From a bacterium (GTDB taxonomy: Bacteria; Bacteroidota; Bacteroidia; Flavobacteriales_D; Crocinitomicaceae), in assembly GCA_024742305.1 (NCBI GenBank), contig JANSYQ010000001.1:248001-312000 (forward strand): a stretch of DNA of 64,000 nt. Direction: 5' to 3'. Shown here in pieces: positions 25,765-35,091 of the stretch; the stretch's first letter is position 1, and each line of letters starts with the position of its first letter. The notes beneath the pieces are model-generated. The model saw only the letters and a list, made by a program, of their open reading frames with translations, ran no database searches and was not told the DNA's origin. The translations under genes were made by a program, and so were the position numbers.

Positions 25765-26451
25765 CTAGCTCAGAATTTCCTGAACAATGGCGTAGGTTTC
25801 AAACTCGCGCAATCCCGGAACGTGTAGTTTGTAGTACTGCATCATTATATGCAGGGCCGTATCCCGAATCTGTTTGCCAACTGGCATTTCCACACCGTTG
25901 ATTTTACTCACGATGCATGCTACAGCCTCTCCCTGTGCGGTCAAGTGTCCATGCTGCGCGTACTTACCGATGTTTCCTTCGTCCAAATCGAAAATGGTTC
26001 CTCCCTGTTCTACTAAGGGCTGAACACCTAATATCTCGGTAAAATCTATGAGAAAATACAAAGGAAAATGGGCAAGGCTCTCTTTCGATTTCTGAAGCTT
26101 CTCAATTTGTTCGCGAATGAAGTCGAAAACATGCTGATCGGTATCAAACTCATGCACGCATTTGCGAATGGTTTCCGCTATAAAAAATGCAATGGTGGAT
26201 TTCACCGGATCAAACTGAAAGTCGGTTGCGAATAAGGCTTCCGTGCCTGTCAATTGCAATAAATCGCTTTCCTGACGGCCGTAAAATGTCAACTCGGTTG
26301 GTGCCAAAGGAAATAATTGATGTGCCTTTTTCTTTCCGCCTTTGAAGACAAATTTGCGCAGTCCTTTTTCGGCTGTGTAATAGGTGACAATAAGGCTAGA
26401 ATCGGAGAATGCCGTTCTGTGCAGAAAAATACCTTGATCGTTTTGCTTCAT
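25765..26451 (-). CDS. recO: DNA repair protein RecO
   Basis: Starts at the ATG at 26451, giving 228 residues and a 4-bp overlap with the upstream porZ stop. The N-terminal OB fold (DQGIFLHRTAFSDSSLIVTY) is followed by the helical C-terminal domain. RecO loads RecA with RecR in gap repair and anneals strands. The typical C-terminal zinc cysteines of many RecO proteins are not evident, as often in Bacteroidota. The porZ-recO order is conserved in the phylum. Confidence 0.93.
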   Translation of the reverse strand: MKQNDQGIFLHRTAFSDSSLIVTYYTAEKGLRKFVFKGGKKKAHQLFPLAPTELTFYGRQESDLLQLTGTEALFATDFQFDPVKSTIAFFIAETIRKCVHEFDTDQHVFDFIREQIEKLQKSKESLAHFPLYFLIDFTEILGVQPLVEQGGTIFDLDEGNIGKYAQHGHLTAQGEAVACIVSKINGVEMPVGKQIRDTALHIMMQYYKLHVPGLREFETYAIVQEILS

Positions 26452-28757
26452 CGCTCGTTGACCACCAATACTTTTCCTACGTAACGTCCGTCGTTCTGAT
26501 TGGAAGCTGTCCAAATGAGGTAAACACCCGTTCGCACCAATTCACCGGTTAACGTGCGACGATCCCAAGTTGCCGTTCCTCCGTTGGAGGTAGTTTGGTA
26601 GACTAGGTTTCCGCCTGCATCGGTAATTTTTACGTCAGAATCATACTTTATTCCCTGGATGGTAATAACGCCATCGAAGTCTGGGCGTGCCGGATTTGGA
26701 AACACTTGCACATCAGAATACGTCGGGTCTTCGTACGTGGCATCTGTTCGGTAAGAAATCAAACCTTGATCGGTGATGATGAACATTTCTCCTGTTTCCT
26801 GATTGATTTCCATGTCGATAATGTTGTTCGAAATCAACGGTGAGTTGTCCATGGTCCAATGCTCTAAAATGGTCAACCCATCTTCAGAAAGCAAGATGAT
26901 TCCACTATTGGCGGTTCCAAACCACTTACGGTTTCCACCATCAACTTCAATGTCGGTAATGTGCGTAGCGCCCAAAACGAACTCTACGTTTCCTTCAAAC
27001 TCTAGTTTAATTCGCTGTGCGTTGTACTCACCTGCCGCGGCATCAAAAGCGTTGTTTGAATTGTACAATACGGCGAACCCAGCGTCGGTTCCAATCCAAA
27101 TTTCATTGTCGAAATCTACCGCAATCGCCGTTACATCAGACGAAGGTAAGGCTCCGGTCAAATCTCCTTGATTAAGTTGAACCCATTGATCGTCGGAGGT
27201 ATTATCAACTGTTCCGTTGTCCTTAAATCCATACAAACCAGCGCCTCGAATGGCCATCCACTTATTTCCGTTGTAGTCAATTTCCAACCGTTCGGTAATT
27301 TTACTTTTCGCACTTGGACCGAGGTTAAAGGATACCCATTGACCGTCGCTCGTGTACACTTTTAATGGTTCTGACGCATATCCGTTCAACACCCACAGAT
27401 TTCCTTCTGTATCGTATTGCACGTCGGATACAAAGCTCCAACTGTTTCCAATGGATGTTTGTTCAACGAGACTGTTACCGGGATGAAAGTTATTTGACGC
27501 CTGACCTGTTTCATCTATGATGGATACGGGCACACTTGAGTAAGTTCCAACGCCAATTTGGTTTTCATCATTCGGGTTGATGGAAACACCCATGTAATCA
27601 TGGATAGTATCGTTCCAAGCCGTAACATTTCCTTGATCAATTAGTCTCCATTCTTCGTCCTTAAACGTATAAATTCCACCGCGATTGAACGAGGGAGCAC
27701 CTCCTGATCTTGCACCACTACAAACGGCAATGGTTCCGCGTTGATAGTCCAAGGCGTACATTTCCGACTTTGGTGGGCCGTTTAGATGGATAAAGGTGTT
27801 TTGGTAGGCTCCTGCATATTTCACCAAGCCGTTATTTTTGTCGGCAATCCAGTAGGTCGTTCCATCGTACCATGTCTCCATAGGATTGGCGATAGCACCG
27901 TTGAAAAGGCCGAGGTTTTCGTAGACTGTCCAGTTACTATTATAGATGCGTCCGCCTCCTGAGAAATCAATCAACAAGCGATCTTCAACAGTGCCAATCG
28001 AATTAATTTCCATCACAAAGGACTCCAAAATGGCCACTTGCAATCCGTTGTTGGTTACTTGATACACCGTATCACCACTGAACTCAGGATTTTTAGAAAG
28101 AATGAAGAGATCGTTTGCCGCGAACTCAATGTCTGAGAAGGGATAAAACGCTGGTGATACTCTGGAATCCAACGTCCATTGAGCGGGATCGGCGAGGGCA
28201 ATATTGTTAACAGATCCTCGGTACATTTCGTCCTCGGTGAGTGCATAAATGCTATCGTTAGCAAAAACTACGTCTACTATGGCTTTCGTTCCATTGGTTG
28301 GGTAGTATGTATCGCGAACTTCGTCTTTTTTCGGGTCAATTTTAACAATGGAAAAGCCCGTAGAAAGGTACATGTGCTCATCGTATTCAATCATATTGAA
28401 CACTTTCTTGGAACCTTGCACCTGCGCCAATTTAATTGCCGGAATATTCGTAACGCGATTGTTCTTCAGTTTGTCAACGTTGCCGTTCTCATAACCAATG
28501 AATACAGAATTATCGGACTCGCATACTTCAATGCAAGAAACAGTGATGTCGGAAAGTCCTGTGACACCGTCCCAAACACTCAACTCGTTGGAGGATTCAT
28601 CATACACTCCTACTCCTTTCTCATAGGCCACATAAGCACTTCCGGAAAGATAAGTTACATCAATTGCCTGCTCAGGGATGTGAAGACGCCATTGTCCGGT
28701 ACCAATTTGCGCGGACACTGCAAACGAAAGAAACGTAAAAGCTATAAGTAGTCGCAT
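26448..28757 (-). CDS. porZ: Type IX secretion system protein PorZ
   Basis: Starts at the ATG at 28757, giving 769 residues with signal peptide MRLLIAFTFLSFAVSAQ. Two beta-propeller domains (repeats such as DNSVFIGYENGNVDKL, NEIWIGTDAGFAVLYNS) are followed by a T9SS sorting-type domain (VFPNPARPDFDGVITI to the end). PorZ is a surface component of the attachment complex that works with PorU to cleave sorting signals and attach cargo to A-type lipopolysaccharide. Coupled to recO by a 4-bp overlap. A -7 box lies 6 nt before the ATG. Confidence 0.88.
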   Translation of the reverse strand: MRLLIAFTFLSFAVSAQIGTGQWRLHIPEQAIDVTYLSGSAYVAYEKGVGVYDESSNELSVWDGVTGLSDITVSCIEVCESDNSVFIGYENGNVDKLKNNRVTNIPAIKLAQVQGSKKVFNMIEYDEHMYLSTGFSIVKIDPKKDEVRDTYYPTNGTKAIVDVVFANDSIYALTEDEMYRGSVNNIALADPAQWTLDSRVSPAFYPFSDIEFAANDLFILSKNPEFSGDTVYQVTNNGLQVAILESFVMEINSIGTVEDRLLIDFSGGGRIYNSNWTVYENLGLFNGAIANPMETWYDGTTYWIADKNNGLVKYAGAYQNTFIHLNGPPKSEMYALDYQRGTIAVCSGARSGGAPSFNRGGIYTFKDEEWRLIDQGNVTAWNDTIHDYMGVSINPNDENQIGVGTYSSVPVSIIDETGQASNNFHPGNSLVEQTSIGNSWSFVSDVQYDTEGNLWVLNGYASEPLKVYTSDGQWVSFNLGPSAKSKITERLEIDYNGNKWMAIRGAGLYGFKDNGTVDNTSDDQWVQLNQGDLTGALPSSDVTAIAVDFDNEIWIGTDAGFAVLYNSNNAFDAAAGEYNAQRIKLEFEGNVEFVLGATHITDIEVDGGNRKWFGTANSGIILLSEDGLTILEHWTMDNSPLISNNIIDMEINQETGEMFIITDQGLISYRTDATYEDPTYSDVQVFPNPARPDFDGVITIQGIKYDSDVKITDAGGNLVYQTTSNGGTATWDRRTLTGELVRTGVYLIWTASNQNDGRYVGKVLVVNER

Positions 28758-28763
28758 GTTTAC

Positions 28764-28771
28764 CAAATGTA
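28764..28771 (-). promoter_or_regulatory. -7 box (TACATTTG) of porZ-recO
   Basis: Perfect TAnnTTTG on the minus strand ending 6 nt before the porZ ATG, implying a very short or absent leader. Confidence 0.5.
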
Positions 28772-28855
28772 GGTGTATTAACGAGAGGAGAACAAAAATA
28801 TTTGAATTCTAGATAAAAGATGGAAAGAAGAAAGAGAAAAGAGACTTAAGAGGTA

Positions 28856-28875
28856 CACTGAGCCTGTCGAAGTGC
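28856..28875. repeat. Dispersed repeat of the ACTTCGACA(A/G)GCTCAG type, copy 1
   Basis: CACTGAGCCTGTCGAAGTGC. The reverse complement resembles the copies at 35727-35750 and, inside hsdS, at 53183-53200 and 53825-53848. This looks like a genome-wide short interspersed element. Confidence 0.6.
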
Positions 28876-28887
28876 ACTTCTTACATT

Positions 28888-29919
28888 TTACAGCTCTATC
28901 CGATAATCAGGATTGGTAAGGAAGTCTTCATCGGTGAGTGCTTCTAAAAACCGAATGAGGTTTTGGCGTTCTTCGTTGGTGAGTTCAAAGGGAACAATTT
29001 CCTCTCCCTTTCCAGGGTGTGAGTGCCCTCCAGATTCATAGTGTTTGATTACCTCTTCTAGTGTTTCCATGCTTCCGTCATGCATATACGGTGCGGTTAC
29101 GGCAATATTTCTCAACGTCGGCACTTTGAAGATCGCTCTATCCATCTCTTTTTCAGTCAGTCGCATACGCCCTGAATCGGCATATACTTCATATAAGCCA
29201 TTGTTGGTGAGTCGCTCTTCGGTGAAGTCGGGACCCGAATGACATTGTGCGCAGTGCAGTTTTTCGAAGAACAGTTCCATTCCCTTTTTCTGGCCGTTGT
29301 CGAGCGCGGCATAATTACCATTGAGAAACTTATCGTAAGGCGAATTATCGCTGATCAATGTTCGTTCAAAGGAAGCAATAGAATTCTTCAGGACCCAATC
29401 GGTGATTTCAGAACCGTATCCTTTTTTCGCCCATTCGGCATACTTTGGAACCTTGTTCACTCTGTCGATCACCAAAAGAATGTGGAAATCGAATTCGTTA
29501 TGCTCTTGAATAGGAACTCCAACCTGTGCCTCAAGAGATGGATTTACACCGTCCAGTAAAAATTTGGTTCTGTTACCTACATTGGTCAAGGTGGGCGAGT
29601 TTCGTGTAACCATTCTATCTCGAATGCCGATACTCTTTGGTAATCCATCGGTGAAGGCCAATTCTTGTTTGTGACATGAGGCACAAGAAACTGTAGAGTC
29701 ACGTGAAAGAATGGGATCATAGAAAAGGTGCTTTCCTAGCTGCACACGGTAAAATTCTGTGGAATCTTCAGAGAAGGATGGCACGGTATTACTCGCGTTT
29801 TCAGAAATCGCCATACCGGTATTGGCGCAGCGCATAAAAAGTACTGCGGTAAGTACAAAAAATCCGAAGTATACGGCAGCTTTCACTCTTTCGGTTTGTT
29901 CAAAAATACAAACCCGCAT
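28888..29919 (-). CDS. MauG/MbnH-like dihaem cytochrome c peroxidase
   Basis: A 343-residue exported protein with two haem-binding motifs, CASCH and CAQCH, and the family segments FKVPTLRNIAVTAPYMHDG and TLEEVIKHYESGG. It follows two MbnP-like genes; MbnH proteins are dihaem enzymes that oxidise a tryptophan of MbnP to kynurenine to create a copper site, so MbnH is the likely role. The N terminus has a hydrophobic export segment (about 16-29) ending at Cys31. A GTG at 29886 is an alternative start that leaves a cleaner signal. It is the last gene of the copper operon. Confidence 0.88.
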   Translation of the reverse strand: MRVCIFEQTERVKAAVYFGFFVLTAVLFMRCANTGMAISENASNTVPSFSEDSTEFYRVQLGKHLFYDPILSRDSTVSCASCHKQELAFTDGLPKSIGIRDRMVTRNSPTLTNVGNRTKFLLDGVNPSLEAQVGVPIQEHNEFDFHILLVIDRVNKVPKYAEWAKKGYGSEITDWVLKNSIASFERTLISDNSPYDKFLNGNYAALDNGQKKGMELFFEKLHCAQCHSGPDFTEERLTNNGLYEVYADSGRMRLTEKEMDRAIFKVPTLRNIAVTAPYMHDGSMETLEEVIKHYESGGHSHPGKGEEIVPFELTNEERQNLIRFLEALTDEDFLTNPDYRIEL

Positions 29920-29957
29920 CTAGACAGACACGGGCTCATAATTGTCATATTCTCTTC

Positions 29958-30932
29958 TTAGTTTTTTACCACGAATCGGAACTGCTCACTGATATTTCCA
30001 TTCGTGAAGGAAATCAAATAAGTTCCATCTGGTAACTCTTTACGTACAAAGTAGTTTCCTTCCGGACTTTGATCCTGAGTTTCCAAAACAACCGAACCGG
30101 ACATATCCATTACACGGATATCAACGTTTTCTCCTGTTGCCAAATCGTAATAGATGGTTGGAGCATACGCCATAGTGTAATCTGCGTGGATGAAGTGTTC
30201 GTTTTGCGCTTCTTCTTCAATCCCCAATGATGCTGGGTCAAAGAATACGTAATTCGGGTTTGTGTTTTCCGCTACGGCAACATTGTTATTTCCTCCGTCA
30301 TGAGAAAAACCAACTGATTCTAAGTCAATTGCTTTTAACCAACCAGCAATGTTTACGTTCAGGTCAATGGTAACTGTACTTCCTGATAATGTCCAGCCAG
30401 TAAAACCGTTCACGTCGCGTAGCAAGTGGTCTCCAATACCGTGGAATTGAAACATTTTGTTGGGTGTTCCATCTCCAGTGTCATCAACCATCCCTTCGAT
30501 GGTCCAAAAGAAATAGCCGCTTGGCCAACCCCAATCCATTGAAGGCGATTGAGCAGCTAGAGGGTGTCCTGAAGGCCAGTTACTAGTTCCCATTCCGTTT
30601 CTTGCTGCATCTACACCCAAATCGAAGGAAATACCCTCTAGCGTAGTGAATGTTTCTTGACCTAATGAGTAGTTGGTGATGTTTGCACTTCCCAGTACAT
30701 AAGTATCGGGCATGGTGGTTGTTTGTCCGCCATCGTGCGTAATTTCAAATCCGCTTAAGTAATATTGCACTCGGTCCAATCGTACAGCTCTACCTTCCAA
30801 TTGGTATACTGTTCCGTACTGGAAAGCTGCACCGTCGAACTGGTGATTTAGGTTAAGCTCCAAGGTGTTTTGGGCCGAGACCGTTGACGCTCCCGCAATC
30901 AAAAGTCCAACAAGTAAATGTTTCGTTTTCAT
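29958..30932 (-). CDS. MbnP-like copper-binding protein with T9SS sorting domain (second copy)
   Basis: A 324-residue protein with signal peptide (to about residue 20, VSAQ) and an MbnP domain (about 22-235) containing VQYYLSGFEITHDGG, GISFDLGVD, the tryptophan-rich SMDWGWPSGYFFWTIEG and HGIGDHLLR. The last 80 residues are a T9SS sorting domain ending FRFVVKN. MbnP binds copper through an oxidised tryptophan and histidines. It is a close paralogue of the gene 12 bp upstream and lies 38 bp before its presumed modifying peroxidase. Confidence 0.9.
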   Translation of the reverse strand: MKTKHLLVGLLIAGASTVSAQNTLELNLNHQFDGAAFQYGTVYQLEGRAVRLDRVQYYLSGFEITHDGGQTTTMPDTYVLGSANITNYSLGQETFTTLEGISFDLGVDAARNGMGTSNWPSGHPLAAQSPSMDWGWPSGYFFWTIEGMVDDTGDGTPNKMFQFHGIGDHLLRDVNGFTGWTLSGSTVTIDLNVNIAGWLKAIDLESVGFSHDGGNNNVAVAENTNPNYVFFDPASLGIEEEAQNEHFIHADYTMAYAPTIYYDLATGENVDIRVMDMSGSVVLETQDQSPEGNYFVRKELPDGTYLISFTNGNISEQFRFVVKN

Positions 30933-30944
30933 AGTTTTAAATTA

Positions 30945-31925
30945 TCAGTTTTTTACGACGAAGCGTAAGTTTTTGGTTTCTACTTTGTTTGTTAAGGTTA
31001 TGATGTACATACCATCAGGCAGTTCTTTGCGAATAAAAAAGTTTCCACTTGAGGGTTGATCTTCTGCCGCCAGGACAATACGACCCGCTTCATCTACCAC
31101 CGTAATATCAACCTCTTCTTGCGATATCAAATCGTAATAGATAGTTGGCGCATACGGCATTGTGTAATCTGCATAGATAGATGATTCTTGATTTTCCCAT
31201 TCTTCAATAGAAAGCGGATTATCGAGTGTAAAAACTGTCTCCGGATTGGTGTTGTCTGCAACTTTAGTATTGTCGTGCAACCCATCGTGAGCAACACCTA
31301 CATAGCGCAATTCCATTTCGTGGAACCAATCGGCAATGTTGACAAAAAGTTCTACATCCACATCGCTTCCTGACAAGTTCAGTCCACTGAAGCCGTTCAC
31401 CGGTCGCAACAAGTGATTGCCCATTCCGTGCAAGGAAAAGTTCAAATCGGGTTGTCCGTCATTATCACTATCGACCTTTCCGTCGATGGTCCAAAAGAAG
31501 TAACCATCGGGCCAACTCCAGTCCATAGAGGGAGTTTGTGCTGCAAGTGGATGTCCGGCAGGCCAAGCATTCGTGTTCATCCCATTCCGAACAGAGTCTA
31601 CTCCCAAATCAAAGGAAATTCCCTCCAAGTTCGTAATGTTCTCCTCACCCAGTGTATAATCACTCACATTCGCGCTCGCTAAAACATAGGTGTCAGGCAT
31701 CGATGTCATTTGTCCGCCATCGTGTGTGATTTCGAATCCACTTAAATAATATTGAACGCGGGTAAAAAGTACGCTTTGACCGTCTAAGTCATAGATTTCT
31801 CCATACTGGAACGGTGCACCCTCAAATGTATGATACAGTTTCAGGTTGATATTCGTTTGACTGAACCCATAAATGGCCGAGCTAAACATCAACACAACTA
31901 TGCCATATTTCAATTTCCAGTTCAT
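30945..31925 (-). CDS. MbnP-like copper-binding protein with T9SS sorting domain (first copy)
   Basis: Start placed at the ATG at 31925 (MNWKLKYGIVV), which gives a normal signal peptide and an ATGA overlap with the stop of the upstream oxidase; the open frame to 31952 is less likely. The 326-residue product has the same layout as its neighbour, including SMDWSWPDGYFFWTIDG, HGMGNHLLR and the terminal LRFVVKN sorting domain. More than half of the residues match the second copy by eye, so this is a tandem duplication that has diverged. Confidence 0.9.
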   Translation of the reverse strand: MNWKLKYGIVVLMFSSAIYGFSQTNINLKLYHTFEGAPFQYGEIYDLDGQSVLFTRVQYYLSGFEITHDGGQMTSMPDTYVLASANVSDYTLGEENITNLEGISFDLGVDSVRNGMNTNAWPAGHPLAAQTPSMDWSWPDGYFFWTIDGKVDSDNDGQPDLNFSLHGMGNHLLRPVNGFSGLNLSGSDVDVELFVNIADWFHEMELRYVGVAHDGLHDNTKVADNTNPETVFTLDNPLSIEEWENQESSIYADYTMPYAPTIYYDLISQEEVDITVVDEAGRIVLAAEDQPSSGNFFIRKELPDGMYIITLTNKVETKNLRFVVKN

Positions 31926-33145
31926 CGCTGTATCTGTAATTTTACGGACCACTCAGGTCGATCTACATTTCTCAAAATATAGGTTCCGACTGGCAATTCG
32001 CTTACATCGTAATCGAAATAAGGAGCATTCAATTGAGTCAACTCTCTACCGGCAAGGTCCAATACGCGCCATGTTCCTGATAGCGGCAATTTTACGTGCT
32101 GGTTTGCTGGATTTGGATACACTAATGGATCGTTCGATCCCAGTTCGTCTACTCCAATAAAGCCGGAAATAGTCAAGTCAATTTCTTGCGTATTCTCAAG
32201 TTGATGTGTGTTCATATTCACGTAGTTGATTTGTACTACATCATTGAACTCAGCATCTGCCTCTAATAAAACACCGTAGCGTTCACCAGGAAATAGTTTC
32301 ACGGTATCAGAATTAACAACATTGGGAAGTGGTCTTCCGTCGGAGGAAATTATCTGTGCGTTCATTCCGGCTGGAAAAATCACTTCATTTCCGTAATATC
32401 CAATGTTTGCCAATCGCATGTATACTTTTTCGCCCACACTTGCTACTAGCGGGAAGGCATCAAGTTGCCCTTCTGACTTTCCATTGACCAAAAAGTGCTG
32501 CGGATAATAGGGCAAAATTGGATGTGTCGTCGATTGCGGATCGTGTGGTGCATTGATTATTGTGTCATGATGCCAATTGGTGTCCAATTCAGACATCAAC
32601 CATGCATTCTCGCTATCAAAAGCGTATCCGTTTTCCCACGTTAGATTCGGATCACTTTTCGGTTTTACGATCAACAATCCGTACATGCCTGCCTGAACAT
32701 GCAGTACCGAGGTGAAATGACAGTGATAGAGATACGTTCCTGGGTGCGGCGCCTCGAAATAATAGTGCCCTGAGTCGTCGTGTGCTACCTCGAACGACAA
32801 ATGGGGAACACCGTCATTTGCTTGATCTACATCCAAGCCATGCAGGTGAATGGTATGACTGGCCGCTTGAGACATGTTCCACAAGGTGATATGAACCGAA
32901 TCTCCCTCTTCAAAAATGAGTGTCTTTGATGGTAGTAGAATCGGTGCTCCAAGTGTTTCCGTAAAGCCCATTAAATGAACCAAATTACCGTCATGCAACT
33001 CATGCTGTGCCTGAAAGTCCATTTTTGACACCAAGGTAAGAGACGTATCAATTTGAGATTTCCCACTGAATGCGAGTAAAAGGAATGCGACTATCACCCA
33101 ATGAGAAATGCGCCGTTGCTGTACGTTGTAAATTGACTTTCTCAT
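31922..33145 (-). CDS. Multicopper-oxidase-like protein with complete type 1 site and T9SS sorting domain
   Basis: A 407-residue protein with an N-terminal signal segment (about 15-30). The first cupredoxin domain carries H97-TIH-L-H102 and H141-C142-H143 followed by H149 and M154, the arrangement of type 1 plus type 2/3 copper ligands. The second cupredoxin-like domain (about 170-330) lacks obvious ligands. A T9SS sorting domain (YPNPANQHVKLPLSG) ends the protein. Overlaps both neighbours by 4 bp. Likely a periplasmic or surface copper oxidase subunit. Confidence 0.87.
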   Translation of the reverse strand: MRKSIYNVQQRRISHWVIVAFLLLAFSGKSQIDTSLTLVSKMDFQAQHELHDGNLVHLMGFTETLGAPILLPSKTLIFEEGDSVHITLWNMSQAASHTIHLHGLDVDQANDGVPHLSFEVAHDDSGHYYFEAPHPGTYLYHCHFTSVLHVQAGMYGLLIVKPKSDPNLTWENGYAFDSENAWLMSELDTNWHHDTIINAPHDPQSTTHPILPYYPQHFLVNGKSEGQLDAFPLVASVGEKVYMRLANIGYYGNEVIFPAGMNAQIISSDGRPLPNVVNSDTVKLFPGERYGVLLEADAEFNDVVQINYVNMNTHQLENTQEIDLTISGFIGVDELGSNDPLVYPNPANQHVKLPLSGTWRVLDLAGRELTQLNAPYFDYDVSELPVGTYILRNVDRPEWSVKLQIQR

Positions 33146-33996
33146 GGCGCGATTAATAATGTGGTGAACATTCCTTGTGGATACAAGCTTCCTCCTGTTG
33201 TACCTATCAAATTGTGATCATGAACGGGGTACTCACCTGGAATATCAGGAACCAACTCTAAAATCATCGTCTCAGAAGGGTAGATTGGCATAGAGTCCTT
33301 TGACCACCCCACTTTTGATGCATCTTTCGAGTAATAGGTAACCGTTGCATGATATCCGTGCAAGTGCATAGAGTGTACACTTTGTCCAGTATTGGCAATG
33401 TAGATGTAAATAGTATCACCTACATTTCCGACCACACGAGCATCGGGATCGTTATTAATGTTCGGATTGCTTCGTCCATTAATAGTAAAGTGCTCAGGGT
33501 AATACGTCATCCAGTTAGGAGATGTTCCAGCAAATACCGAATCATTGTATCCCACTTGATGCTCTTTGACATTCCAATAGAATCCAGCATGTGAGGTATT
33601 CTTCACCACCAACATACCCGACAAACCTGCTGAGGCATTATCGGGGAAATTCATTGGGTCGTGAAAGATGTACACTCCGGGAGTATTACAGTCATATAAA
33701 ACTTGCACTGAATCACCCACAGGAATGGTTACAGTCGTCGTTTCCCCTTGAATACGGAATTCATGAGGATCTGAATCAAAATTTACTACCCACAAGTCTA
33801 GCTGGTCGCCTTGGTTGACGACGATGCGGGCATTTGTTGCATTAAAGGTGTTGTTAGCATTAAAAGTAGTGTAGGGTAATGCAGTTCCATTATCGAAGTG
33901 AATACTATCTCGCAGAATGTACAACGAGGTATTCACCGTTGCCGCCTGTGAAACGAAGACGTTCCCCAAAAACAGCATCAACACCCATTTCATCAT
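33142..33996 (-). CDS. Multicopper-oxidase-like protein lacking the type 1 cysteine
   Basis: A 284-residue exported protein (signal to about residue 18, SQAA) with two cupredoxin domains. The second has H-SMHLHGYH and a C-terminal VHDHNLIG followed by PQGMF, that is, the HCH of normal multicopper oxidases is HDH here. Type 2/3 ligands remain while the type 1 cysteine is absent. It overlaps the 407-residue oxidase gene by 4 bp, so the two are made together and may form one enzyme. No T9SS domain. Confidence 0.82.
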   Translation of the reverse strand: MMKWVLMLFLGNVFVSQAATVNTSLYILRDSIHFDNGTALPYTTFNANNTFNATNARIVVNQGDQLDLWVVNFDSDPHEFRIQGETTTVTIPVGDSVQVLYDCNTPGVYIFHDPMNFPDNASAGLSGMLVVKNTSHAGFYWNVKEHQVGYNDSVFAGTSPNWMTYYPEHFTINGRSNPNINNDPDARVVGNVGDTIYIYIANTGQSVHSMHLHGYHATVTYYSKDASKVGWSKDSMPIYPSETMILELVPDIPGEYPVHDHNLIGTTGGSLYPQGMFTTLLIAP

Positions 33997-34667
33997 AATT
34001 TCACGAATCGTTTTTCGATAATTCCTTGACCACCTGACAACTGAACAGTGTACACACCTTTTGGCAAGTTTGCCACGCTTAATGCTTGCTGTGACGCTAC
34101 AATTTCAATTGTTTCTACCACGCGACCCGCTGCGTCAATAAATACTGCTTGATTCAAATCGTAATCCGAATCTACGGTAATGAAATCCTGCGCCGGGTTT
34201 GGTGCAATTGTCACTTTGCTTGCAAGCAGTTCAGGAGTACTTGCCGTAGTATTCAACAAGAATGTCGCAGTATCTGTATCATTCGGGTAGTTTACGTCCC
34301 AAACTAGAATTTGAAGTTTCGCGGATTCCGTTCCATTAAATGGGTTCACTGTCAATCGAACCATTCCTTGATTGGATCCATAGATTGGATTCATTTGTGT
34401 TGTGGTTCCAACAGGTGGAATAGACCCTAGACACAATCCGTATACACAAACCATTCCGTCCCATGATTGCGGCAGATCGTTGTAGATGATCTCGATTGCA
34501 AGGGTCACGGTGTCGTTCCCAACAACGGATTGATACATTGGGTACTGGTCGTAGGTGTTTAGGTTCAAATTCGTTTCAATGGTATCGTTAGTATCCCACT
34601 GAAAGGTTGATTGAGAAAATGCTGCTCCGCTCAATACAATCGCGGATGAAAGTAGAAGTGTTTTCAT
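33993..34667 (-). CDS. T9SS-exported protein, unknown function
   Basis: A 224-residue protein with signal peptide (to about residue 18, AFSQ), a beta-sandwich-like middle region containing a QSWDGMVCVYGLCLGSIPP segment with two cysteines, and a T9SS sorting domain from about 150 (IAPNPAQDFITVDSD to KRFVKL). The middle domain resembles the redox or copper-linked 'VCVYGLC' proteins seen near SCO or MbnP genes, but I do not recognise a named family. Its stop overlaps the oxidase start by 4 bp. Confidence 0.78.
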   Translation of the reverse strand: MKTLLLSSAIVLSGAAFSQSTFQWDTNDTIETNLNLNTYDQYPMYQSVVGNDTVTLAIEIIYNDLPQSWDGMVCVYGLCLGSIPPVGTTTQMNPIYGSNQGMVRLTVNPFNGTESAKLQILVWDVNYPNDTDTATFLLNTTASTPELLASKVTIAPNPAQDFITVDSDYDLNQAVFIDAAGRVVETIEIVASQQALSVANLPKGVYTVQLSGGQGIIEKRFVKL

Positions 34668-34682
34668 AATTCTGATAGTTTA

Positions 34683-35027
34683 TTATTTAGATTTTGGTCG
34701 TTCGTACTTACAACAAGGGTGCAAGTTGTTATATGCTTCTGAAGTAGCACGCACTTCGTCGGTATCGTGTCCAACGGATGCGGCTTTTTGTTTTATTTTC
34801 TTCAATGAAGTTTTTGAAGTATCGTATTTCACCGTCAATTCGAGGGTTGCTTGCTCCCAGTCGGACCAAAGTACACCTTCCATTTCATTGATGGCTTTTT
34901 CTATGCGTGTTTCGCACATTCCACACTCACCGTATACGGTAAACGTTGCGCGTTCCTTCTTTCCGTCTCCGGATGAGAAACTTAATGAGATTACGGCCAC
35001 AAGGACCATTAAAGATTTAGATAACAT
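34683..35027 (-). CDS. Exported heavy-metal-associated (HMA) domain protein
   Basis: A 114-residue protein with an N-terminal signal segment (about 4-18) and one HMA domain carrying the metal-binding GECGMC motif near residue 35. A second cysteine pair occurs at the C terminus (HPCCKYER). Such domains bind Cu(I) or similar ions. It sits 15 bp upstream of the T9SS protein gene and is near the head of the copper operon. Confidence 0.9.
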   Translation of the reverse strand: MLSKSLMVLVAVISLSFSSGDGKKERATFTVYGECGMCETRIEKAINEMEGVLWSDWEQATLELTVKYDTSKTSLKKIKQKAASVGHDTDEVRATSEAYNNLHPCCKYERPKSK

Positions 35028-35091
35028 ATTTCTTTCAATTTAAAGTGTTCAAATTCGTTTTCTTGTATTCCCAACGTAGGGAAACAAGGCA

